Below are positions 1-10,400 of a DNA stretch of 64,000 nucleotides, piece by piece (position 1 is the first letter of the stretch; every line of letters begins with the position of its first letter). Below the pieces are notes generated by a model, which made no database searches, was not told the origin of the DNA, and was given only the letters and a program-made list of their open reading frames with translations. The position numbers and the translations under genes were made by a program. Source of the DNA: Acanthornis magna (Eukaryota > Chordata > Aves > Passeriformes > Acanthizidae); assembly GCA_036785705.1 (NCBI GenBank), contig JAWUZG010000005.1:3703501-3767500 (forward strand), given 5' to 3'.

Positions 1-3000
1 AACTTACCTGGAATTAACCCATGTCCAGAAGTCCCTGGTTTCACCCAGCACAGCAGTTACGGCCTTATCATCCACTTCATCCATGAATTTCATCCCTTTT
101 GTGCTGAGTGCCACGACCTTAATTAATGGAGCTCTCGAAATGTTAACAAGCTATGGTAACAAAAGGGTGTTCGTGGCTGAACTGCCATTTCCTACAACCA
201 CGCAGCACAACTGCAGCCTGACAGAGGAACGTGCCAGTTCCCTTTGCCAGTTCAAACGTGCTTGTTGTAGTTTTAGCAGTTCATTTGTGGCAGTCACATT
301 TGGAATATGGTGAAATATTTTCAATGGCTCTCACAGAACCAGTTTTGTTGACGAAGTTTACACAGTGGAAAAGAAAACAGCATTGATTTGGCAGTTTGGA
401 AAAACATCTCTGCTCCTGTCCACAGCTGGTGTCCTTGCCACTGCTGGATATTTAGAGGATATATTTGTTTGGGAAACATGAATAAAAGTATTTTCAGAAG
501 TTCTTTAGTTGCTATTAATTTTTTTTTGCTTTGTTTCACTCATTAGCTAATCCCAAAGAGTGATATAACAGCTTCATTTTTGCAGAAATAGAAACTAATC
601 TAAAAAATATCACATTTTTGAATTTACAGGCTACCTATGAAAAAAGCTGGAAAAATTCTGACCCTGCTTAAGTCAAGCCAAGAGCTGTTAAAATTCAACG
701 GGTAACAAATGGGAGGAATGTTACTCAGAACATCTAACAATAAAAAAAGGATCCAAGTTGCAGCAATAAAAATACTAAAAACAAAATGCACACAAGTAAA
801 TAAAAAGTTGCATTTGCTATTTAACACAACTTCAACTATTTCCTATATAAGGAGGGTGCTAAGGCAAACGTTTAAAGGCAAACAAAGCCATTGCCTCCCC
901 CTCCCTGACCTTGCAATATTGGATATTTCCCAAAAACAGAAACATTCAGTGCTTGAAGCATGTTTGCACTCCTGACTCCTTTGAACGCAGCCTAAGGAAG
1001 ATCTGCTTCTCTGTTACTTTATAGGTACAGCATCATTTCCTGGACAGGCTCTTTGCTGAGCAGTATTTTTGAACAGGTTTTATTCCAGATTCTTCTTCCA
1101 GGTAGCTTCAAGAATGTGATGGGGTTTTATACAGATTACAGACACAGAGCCCTCTGTAAGACCTATCTTCCACAAGACCAAACTAAACTGATTTGGGGAG
1201 AAAATAATGTTCAACTGCCAAACTGCTTTGCAGGTAACTCCAAATGCCTCCAAGAGCATCCAGTACTGGTAGGAAATTTCACTATATTTCTTATTCATGT
1301 TTCTGTGAAACCTTTATCTTGATTCACCAGAGCCCACGTTTTGTATTCCACAGCAATGGAAGCCAATTGTTTGACTTTCAAAGTTAATTACTCCAAGCTG
1401 GAATAGGGATGACACATCCTTTAACCCCAGGCAGAAAAGCTTTGCGTGGCCTGCTCTTACAGCACTCTCAGATGGGAGCCCAGGCCTCTAATATTTAAAA
1501 CTTGATGCACAAACTGTTTTCTGGCAAGATTCTGCTGCAGCCCATCTGCTGGTCTGACATGGTGCCCACTCAGAAGATTCAGTGCCAGTTTCAGTAGGGT
1601 ACAGGAGCCAAAGACAACTGAAGGAGTGCCCTCTGTAAGGCAACAGGTACCTTAGCTGTCCTCCAAAGCTCCTCCTACATCCCCCACCGAAAAGAAATAA
1701 ATAAATCAAATCAATCAATCAATTAGACCTGCTCTCCTGATTTCCCAGCATTACTCTGCATATGGAGAAAGAATCCTCAATACATGATGTGGCAGAACAG
1801 TAAAGTGTAACAGTAAAAAACTCTGCAGGCTTTGTAACAGGCTTTAGACTGCTGTGCAAAAATTAATTAGGCTTTCCAAGTTAAGATTTTTAGCTTATAG
1901 AGGACCAAAAAAGAGGAAGAAAGGGGGAAGATTCCAGAGGAAGCACTCATCAGCAAGAACTAGCAAAGGTAAGGAGTATTTTCTCTTTGACAGATGGTGC
2001 AGGTCCTGTACCATGTAGTCAGCACTAAGTAACTCTCACTAGCAAAATCAGGCTAAATTTATGATTTAGTTTGCCTACAAACAGGATGCTTGCAATATCT
2101 CTACTTGTACAATTTAATATTAGTGAGTAGACAAAGAGATTCTTCCTGAAGTAGTGTTTGTCTGCTAACAAATTTATTTTCACACTAAGGTTCACACCTG
2201 CAGGTACAATGCATTTTAACATCCTGAAGGTTAAGAAAAATCCATCCTTAACCTGAGTTACCTGCTAGTGCTTTTAATTACAGGGCTTTGCTATTAAGAT
2301 TCTTCTTTCCAGTGAGCTAATAAAAATCATGCGGAATTTATCTTTTGGTATCATTCTACTGCACTTTTAATTCATTTGATGCACTATTTTTACTTTAAGG
2401 AGCTGCTGAAGGACTTTGTTTCTCCAGAACCAATCGCTAAAGCAGATTCCTAAGCAAACAAAGGAATGAACAGCAGGACCAAGCGTGCTTCCATCAATGC
2501 TTCTCCTCCTTGACACAGGTACACCCCTGCTCACTATCCATGGAAGTTAGTTTTTTTGAAACAGAGACAAACTCTCTTTCACACCTCAGCCTGATTCCCA
2601 GAATACCAACAGTTAGATTGAACTATGATCCAAGCTTAAAAGCAGAAAAGGCCACAACCAGACCTCTTCCTTACCTCCACCAGTGGCAGGAAAACGTGAC
2701 GAAAAAACTCAAAAGGAAAGGATAGTGCATTGGCTATACTGATCTCCAAGCAGGGCAGAATTCAATGATGACTTTATCAATACTTACTTTCCTGAGCTTC
2801 ATAAAATTAAAACACATTTACAATGTAGTAAGTTCTATCATAAAAGACACCATCTAACAAATGTGTGTATACAAGTTTAAAAAAAAATTTGTATTTTTCA
2901 GAACCATCCCTTTCCATGAGAAAGAAGCCTGCAAGTAGATAGTGCTGCATACAGCAGGTTTCACAGTGACAGAGGAATCTTAACAAAACATTGTGTGACC

Positions 3001-6000
3001 TTTTTGCTTTTAAATTTTCAGTCCAAATTGTGCATTAATAGAGTGTTTGCAGCAGGACGAGAGAATGATTTCTATAAAGATTGGTGTTAATTACTGACTC
3101 TGATCAGAGAGATAAATGAGAGAATGTAAGGCTCCTCAACTCTTGGTTAATTTTCCACTGTTCTCCACAAGGCTTCAAACTTGTGAGACCACCAATGTCA
3201 CAGCCCTCCTCAGCTGCTCTTCATTCTGCTCCCCTTATCAAAGGGATAACAGCTCTATCTGAGAGCAAATCAGCACCAGCAACACAAAAATAAAACCTCT
3301 CATGTACAATAGCATAGTTAACACCCCTGTTTCTGAGCCATGTTGCTCTTGCTATGACAAAAACAGTGCTCGAGAGGACATCTCTAGAGGGTTTCTGCTA
3401 CGTGACTCCACAAGTGGAAGGAATCAGTGTTTCTAAACTTTCTGCTGCTGAATTTGCTCTGGCTGAGATAAAAATGAAAAGACAAGGGAAGGAACAAGCC
3501 AACAATGGACAAAACAAGTAGGCACAGATTGGAAAGCCTAAGAATAATCTGAAAACAAGGGAAAGCATTTGTGAGGCAGGACAGAACTTGTAGATAGAGG
3601 TAATTTTCATGCACATAATGAGAAGTTAAGAAGCCCCACGTTTGCATCCTGGGACTCAGGGTCAGTAAATGGCTTTCAGCAGCTTTGATTTAGGGAACAG
3701 AAACTTATTCCACAAAATGCACCCCTTGTAAATATATTTTGCAGAGATACCATAAAATTTCTCAAGAACGTTGTTATAGATTAATGGAGTATGGAATACC
3801 CTTAATGGGAAATTAAGCTATAACAACCACATCAAAATCTTTACACTGCTACTGTAAAAATACTTATTAAAAGATACAGCTGGCAAAGTTAACCTTTACT
3901 TTCCTAAAAGGGCTGTGCTCTTCATACCTGGCAGGCAATTGAAACTGTCTCCATTCTCACGTCTCCCACCTATCTACAGCTCTTTTTGGGTGAGCTCCTC
4001 ACTGAAAGTTAGTGGTCCTCTCACACCTTGCTCTAGGAGGTACTAAAACCACGTCTGAACAGCACAAAGAGAGGGGGTGGCTCCCAGCACCAAGCATCCA
4101 TACCTCAATCTCAAAGCTTTGTCATCCACTTCACTCCCCTTGGCTCTCAAAGGCAGCTGAGCTATTTTGTAGCATTAAGCTCCCAAAAAGCTAATGAACA
4201 ATACACTTTAAATAATATAAGCACATATCAGAGACCAAGAGGTGAACAAAAAAAAGAAAGCTCCAGTCAGTGTCAATACTTAGAGATAAATGTCCATTTT
4301 CTCTTTAATTGATGAGCTACAAGGGGAACTGAGCCTTCAAGGTAACAATCAGTATCCCTCCTGAAAGAAGGGATTAAATGAGCACAAAAGCCATTAAAAA
4401 AGTGGCAGCTGCATTTCCTCAGCCATGCTGTCACTTATGAAAAAATACAGAATATTAATACCTGGAGTCCCTGATTGTATTCTCACTCAGCTAATCCACT
4501 GACTGCTCTCCACAGTTCAGTGGGAGCCAAACTGTAACAAACACCACAATGTAAGAAGATCACTGGTCTGTGTGATCAGGCAGAAAACTCAAATCTGCAT
4601 GGAACTGCCTGAATCCCATGTGCTGAACAACCCCCAAGGTTCAGTATGATTTGGCTGCAGCAGGAAATGACAGAGCTATATTCCGAGTGATTCAGGAACA
4701 CAACAGTCTTAGACTTGGAGAGCTACACCCACTACGACCTTGCTTCCTGCACTGCATCCCCAGAGTTCCCTCACACCCTTCTGTCTGTGGGAGACTTCTG
4801 TGAGTTCCCATCTTCCTGTCCTCTATCTTTGAATGGCAATACACAGAGACACCTTCACTTCACTTCTTAGGTATATTTTCTCAAGGTAACATCTCACAGA
4901 TGCTCAATGCACAGCATCTCTCAAATGTAACCAACTAATGCTTCAAAGGTGATCATAATAAGGTAACACACATCAAAAGGAAAAAGAATGTAAATCCTCT
5001 AACAGTGCCCTACTCTGACTCCTCTGTATTTGAGTTAGCTGAAACCCCTATCATTCACACTGGGTCTGCCTGCAGAGCAGTGAGGAATAGTGTGAACTAT
5101 AGAAATTCCAGAGGAAAACAAACAAACTTCACTACAGGAACCTCTTGGATGTACTGCTACTGTATATATAGCTGTAATGTATATCTGATTTATGCATAAA
5201 AGGAAGTTGGTTTGTGTATAGGAGTAACTTGCTTATTAAGTTTTAAGCATCAGTATTCCAAATAGAGTTAATATTACTCTAACTTTAAAAGATCATGCTA
5301 GGCTCCAGGGACAATGTGGTAAACCACTTCTAGGTAATTCTTTACTGCTCAATACAAGCTCAGTTTAGTTCTAAACAGACACTGTAGACTAGTTTGTGTA
5401 TGTTGCCATGAAAAAAAGAAAAACCAAACCACCCAAGCTCATAATATTGCCTTGAACACGGATATTCTCTTTCAGAGACCAGCAACAGTAACATACATTA
5501 CACCCTCTGCAGTGACCCAGAATGCTTTACAAACTGCCTTTCAGAACTTTTCACTCCTTCAGTCCTGCTGACTGAAATGTAGCAGCTTCTTCTGAAGAAA
5601 ACACAGAAACTTATCTAGGCCAGAGCAAATACAGAACACCATTTTCACCTCTGCTGAAAAGATGTGAATTCAGAGGCAGCACCCAGCTAAGTATTGTTCA
5701 TCCAGGTTTCATTTCCTGGATAAAACCTGATTTACTCTTGGCCAGAAAATAACACTTCCAATAACCAGAAACTGAAAGAGTGCTACAGAGCACGAGGCTG
5801 GCAAAAGGCCAAAACAGTGGCTAAGAAAAGCACCTTTTATTTTGGAAAGCATCACTTTGCAGTGCTTTTTGGTGATCTTTGACAAGCGGCACGTTGGTTG
5901 CCCCCCTCAAGATCCATAGAAAGGTGCGTTAGTATCCAGCAAAATGAGCTGCAACAGGCCAGGGAGAACACACTGCACCATGAGCAGAAATGGAAGAGGA

Positions 6001-6142
6001 ACAGCTCAGAGAGCCATACTTCAACAAGGATCACCAACAGCAAATAAACAACAGCTACTTTTTAAAGTTAACTGCCTTATCCAGCTCACAAAGTTACAAA
6101 GCAATTTGCAAGTCACCCTCTTAATAATCAGTGGTATTTTAC
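1..6142 (-). other. VRK2: Presumed VRK2 intron (downstream of the first coding exon)
   Basis: This block begins at the donor of the VRK2 exon and runs to the window edge. I looked on the minus strand for the next kinase segment, which should encode the end of the glycine loop, the VAIK-like lysine region and the following helix. I did not find it. The reading frames here are short and unlike any protein I know. Contents are AT-rich unique sequence, a small TCAA tract near 1.7 kb, and one donor-like site at 3-10 treated under the findings. The assignment rests on gene order and exon phase only. Confidence 0.65.
1704..1724. repeat. (TCAA)n short tandem repeat
   Basis: About four tcaa units follow a short aaat-rich stretch. 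It lies in the presumed VRK2 intron, with no sign of function. Confidence 0.6.
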
Positions 6143-6278
6143 CTAAATAGATCAAGCCAAATCCTCCCTGGCCGATCTGGTTGCCCAGCCTCCAGGTTTT
6201 TCCTTCGGTGTCTTTCAGGATCATGTCTTTAGGGAGCGGGACTGGCAGCTTGCCTCTGCCTGGACCCTTGGGCGGCAT
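6143..6278 (-). CDS. VRK2: First coding exon of VRK2 (VRK serine/threonine kinase 2), partial
   Basis: VRK2 is a casein-kinase-1-group serine/threonine kinase. Its main form is anchored in the endoplasmic reticulum and nuclear envelope by a C-terminal membrane segment that is not in this window. The exon encodes 45 residues plus one base of codon 46. It starts [16 protein letters not shown] and ends in the glycine-rich ATP loop GQGGFG at residues 36-41, followed by LIYL. As I recall the human protein, it also begins MPPK, has KLP at residues 10-12 and reaches LIYL at residue 45, so length and exon phase agree. The exon ends at a good donor (minus strand TTTAG, then gtaaaa). The start codon has A at -3. 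A pyrimidine-rich tract ending in aag lies just upstream, so splicing into 6283 is likely. The frame stays open to 6911, but that stretch is GC-rich leader, not conserved protein. VRK1 starts differently, so VRK2 is the clear choice. The remaining kinase exons lie outside the window or were not found. Confidence 0.93.
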
Positions 6279-6600
6279 CGTACCTTGAGGGAGGGGAAAA
6301 CGAAAGAGAAAGTTTGCTGAAAAATCGCTGCCAGAAAGTACAGTATCGCTCAGTGCTGCTATGCCCACCAGCACGGAGCAGGGACGCGGGGCGATGCCCC
6401 TCGGTCCGCTCCCCCTCACGCACCTCCACAGAGCCCCCTCGGCCTCCGCCCGCCGCCGGCCGCAAACTTCCCAGCCGGGCACTTCCGCAGCAGCAGCAGG
6501 AGGCGGAACGGGCGGCAAAACGCCGTCTTCCCGCGGGGAAACCCGGGGCGGGGATCGGGCAGGGCCCGGACAGCCCCGGCCGGGACGAGGAGCTCCCCCC

Positions 6601-6618
6601 GCCGCCGCCGCCGCCGCC
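6601..6618. repeat. (GCC)6 trinucleotide repeat in the CpG island
   Basis: Six perfect GCC units follow a run of C residues, inside the putative 5' leader or promoter of VRK2. On the minus strand this is (GGC)6. Such tracts in leaders often vary in length between individuals. Confidence 0.8.
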
Positions 6619-6633
6619 TCCTCACGGCCCTCA

Positions 6634-6662
6634 GCGGGGCGGGGCGGGGCGGGGTGGGGCGC
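6634..6662. promoter_or_regulatory. Tandem GC boxes (Sp1/KLF-type sites)
   Basis: Three consecutive ggggc units are followed by a near-identical ggggtggggcg unit, about 360 bases upstream of the VRK2 start codon. GC boxes of this form bind Sp1/KLF factors and are common in TATA-less CpG promoters. The close tandem spacing suggests a core promoter element; binding is inferred. Confidence 0.6.
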
Positions 6663-7472
6663 GCGCCCTTTCCCGCTTCCCCTCAGGGGCACGGAGCGGG
6701 GACATGGCGTCCCGAGAGTTACTGCGGCCCGGGCCCGCTGGCTTTCCGCTTCGGGGCCAGAGAGAGGGGAGACGGAGGAGCAGGGAGATCTTGGGGAACG
6801 GAGGAAGAGGGAGATGGAGCGGGGAGATCGTGAGGGACGGAGGAGCGGGGGGAGATGGCGTCCGCGAAGCGGCCTCAGCCCCAGGTGTTCCCGCTCTGCT
6901 GCGCTTCGCAAGGGAGGAACTTCTTTTCATTATTTGATGCACAGAGAAGTAGGTGATCGGACAGCCTCCTGCCTGAGGTGAAAAAAAATCAAATCTCAGC
7001 TGACAGGGTCTGGGGTGCAGCAAGCACTTTCAGGAGGTGCGGCGAAGTCACAGAGCTGTCATGGTGCCACCCTGCAGTCAGGCCACTAAGGTTTTCCCTC
7101 AGGATCCTCCTGACAGAGAGCAAAGGTAACTATTTCCACACAGAAACACCTGTAACTCACCACAAAACAGCAGAAGAGGCAATGGCCACCTCAGGCTCCT
7201 TCCAGGCAGGGACAGAGGAGAGATGCAGCTGACTCAGGGGAGGATCAGCCTCATCACCTTGTGAATTGGCAGTAAAGGACACAGTGAGGTGGGTTTTAAT
7301 TCCCCAAGCTCCCAGGGCATAGCTTTTATCACAAGCCACCATCTTGTGCAAGCTTTGCTTTATTAATAAGTCTGTTCACCCAGGTACACACCACCTAGGT
7401 AGAGCTCAGTAGGGACTGCCATACCATGACTACAAGTCCTTTTTCAAAAATAAGCTGTTAAAAAAGTTTAAG

Positions 7473-7491
7473 CCCCCCCCCCTTTTTTTTT
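7473..7491. repeat. C10T9 homopolymer junction
   Basis: Ten C residues run directly into nine T residues. Such polypyrimidine tracts are prone to length error in sequencing and to slippage in vivo. Confidence 0.8.
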
Positions 7492-10400
7492 AAGACCTGT
7501 CCCTTTCTTAACAATGAAAATCCAGAACATCACCAACCACATCATTTGCAAGTGAACTTGAAAATGTTAGCACAGATTGCAACTGCAAAGCCTATATTGC
7601 CATCAGGAAATTAAGTTTTTATGTAGCAACCCTTTCTGCTTCATCAGTCTTGCAGGCTCTGTGATTTTATCATTAGTGAAAGGACCAGCTGAAGAATCGC
7701 CAGCAGAAAGCTCAGCCATAAAAGAAACGAATTCAGAATTTCCATAAAGCATTTCATAGAGTTTTTCCCTTTTGCAACAGTTGTCAAAACAGACTGTAGG
7801 AGGGTGGTGTTGAGGTTGTTTGGTTTATTTTAAAAAGCAACCGTAGATGCCCAGTTCAGCATTACAGAAACCATCACTGTTATCAATGTGACATGTTACC
7901 TGGGTGAAGAATCTTTCCAGAAGAAAATTACCTCTAAACAGTGGCCTGGGAATCAGAGGACAAGCCTCTGTTTAAGGAGAAAGGTTTTGTTTTTTTTTTT
8001 GCTCAGCTGTTGCAAAGAGGTATCCACATGATTGAACTGAACCCAAAACATATATTAAAGGGCTTACAGCTTCCAAGCTCTTTCTCTGCCCACAGTTTCT
8101 CCAGAAAAAAAAAGTGAAAGAAATCAGATAAGATGGAGGAAAAAGAAACCCACCAGGTTAAGTATGAATGAGTAGTAAGAGACATGATCCTTAAGAAACA
8201 ACACTGATTAGATATTCTTATTTTTGTTTCACTTTCAAGTGTGTAAGAACTGCAGGTCCTTTTGTCCCAACCAAACCATTGAGAATACTTACTTTAACAT
8301 TAGGAAGTTACTGGGATACATTGATCTAATGAAAGGTTGGGGTTCAATGAAAAACTTTACAGCTCATAAATATGAATTGTTTTGAGCTTTTATTCATGAG
8401 CAAGGATAAGATCACAGAATACAAGTTCATGGAATTCTGAAGAATAATGAACCATCCTTAACAACTTACAGCTCTATCAGAACTTGTGCAATTTAACATT
8501 ATCATGTGGTATAAGAAGGTTTAAGGTATATAACCTACAAGTATTGGATAATAGCTGTGGGGTTTTTTGTTTGTTTTTTTTTATGAGGGAATAGATGCAA
8601 AGTTAAAGATTTTCAAGCTTTTGTCATTCATTAAAAGAATTAAAACCCTCAAAGACAATCACACAGGAATATAATAGAGACTAGTATCTCTCACCCAAAA
8701 AACCCAAAAACTAAAAGAGAAGTTCCTGCACAGATCAGGCCAGTACTGAAGAATAAGTTTATTATTTGGATCTAGATTTTTATTAGTAAACAACCATAAC
8801 AAGTAGGCCTATAAAAAAGTATGTAAGCGTTACTGGCAAATTTTTCATGATTGGGTTTCAGACACTGTACAATACAAAATTCACACATATTTAAAACATA
8901 GTAAAAACCAAAGGCTTTATCTGAGAAAAGCTCTAACCAGATTAGAACCTGACACTACAGCCTTTGGCCCTATTCCTGTACACATTCATTATTTTGTGGG
9001 TGGGACTAAGGAATCCTCTTTTCCTGTTGGGCTGAACTGGAGGTAGGCCTTTTTTCTCTTTTCCTGCTTATCATCAGCCAATTAGCAATCTTCCCAAAAA
9101 AACCTGAGCTTCATGTAGGCAGGTTAAATGAAGCCTACGTGCCCTCTCAGTTGCTACAAATTAGCAGTTTGGGGATGTGATGAAGGGGATGAATGGCCAT
9201 AATAGCTACAGATGTGAGGGTGGTTTTGTTGTTTGGGTTTGGTTTTTTTCAGGAAAGCCTAATTGTGATGGAAGCAATTTCCCTTCAAGGTGATATAGCT
9301 ACTACTGCAGCCAAATACAAAAATCCTAATAAGAAAAAGGTGAATGTGCTAGTAAGGGTAAAAATGTACAAATCCTACCAGTAGCAACCTCTTTTTAGAA
9401 TGTGTTCTGGAGAGTAACAGTCAGCTGTGCTGGTTTATCATGGGCTGCATTTAAAAAGTGTGGTGAGAGTCTCAGGGAGTCAGTGCTTTTTAAAGTGTTT
9501 AATAAGATGGCAAACCATTTTTATCTTTGTCCTGAGGCTGTGTTTGTGTCTGTCTTAAAACACTGTCCATTAAACATTCAGTCCCTCTTCCCTTCATTTT
9601 AACTTTTTCCTTGCTCAAACCTAAGCTTGAATATAAAAGATTGCAGTCAGTTACATGAAATCTTGCAGTGTCACATGCACAAAGCCCCTTAAATTTGCTA
9701 CCGTAGGTGAGCACTTCTAGCTTCTCTCACCATTGCATTGTGATGCTTTTGTGGTATTTAACACTGACATTTTAGCACTTCCACATTTAATTCCTCTGCT
9801 TTGCTCCAGATCTCACTGATGCTTAAAATATCATGGCTAAATTTACTCCAGAGATGTAACATCTCTGTATTAAGAGCATTGACAACAAGGCATCAAGTTT
9901 CAGACTGCTTCCCAGTTTGTGCAGAGAAATCTATTTGTGTCCCTGCATCTGTGCAGATCCCGTGCTCTTGCCGTGCTCGTTCCGTTGTCGCTGTGCTCAC
10001 TGCCAGCTCCTCGGAACTTTGGAAGTAATTACTTTCTGCAGTATCCAGGGAGCTCCAACATCCAGGGGCCGTGTTGCTCAGCTCAGTCATTGTCTAGGTG
10101 CACTGACACCCATTTCGGAGCCTCCTGACTCTATTTTGTGTGACTGGCCCCGTGATTGAGATCACGTAATTACAATAATTAGGAAGCTCACCTCAGGATA
10201 TTATCAGAGCAACGCACCCAAACCTAAGTCCATATGGTTTGAAATAGCTAATGAGTCAGTTAATGTGCTATGTCCAGGAGTAATGGACACTCAATATGGA
10301 TGGCATGGAGACATCATTTACCAAATTCATGACTGATTAAGGTTTTTCATGTAGACAGTTCTTGTATTTTGCATCTCACAGTAAGTTCAACCTATTAACG

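Larger units (their letters stand above)
6350..6900 (-). promoter_or_regulatory. VRK2: CpG island promoter of VRK2
   Basis: This is the only stretch in the window dense in both G+C and CpG; the flanks are AT-rich and CpG-poor, as usual in vertebrate DNA. It lies directly upstream of the VRK2 start codon on the minus strand, as expected for a broadly expressed gene. No TATA box is evident, which fits dispersed initiation. A non-coding first exon probably lies here. A plausible donor on the minus strand is GAG followed by gtgcgt, with the exon ending at 6424. Joined to the acceptor before 6283, it would give a short leader intron of about 140 bases. Transcription may run both ways, as at many CpG islands. 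The exact start site cannot be set from sequence. Confidence 0.85.

Noticed and set aside
6021..6911. 296-codon open frame on the minus strand taken whole as a protein
   Set aside because: Only the part from 6278 to 6143 matches VRK2. The upstream part is low-complexity Pro/Arg/Ala translation of a CpG island and the downstream part runs into intron.
6314..6981. Two plus-strand frames of about 206 codons through the CpG island
   Set aside because: GC-rich DNA has few stops. Both frames are Arg/Gly/Pro-rich shadows with no domain.
6985..7010. Sequence resembling the mature miR-216 text (aaatctcagctgac)
   Set aside because: The match stops after the seed-like part and no hairpin partner is present. 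The miR-216/217 cluster lies elsewhere in this synteny block as I recall it.
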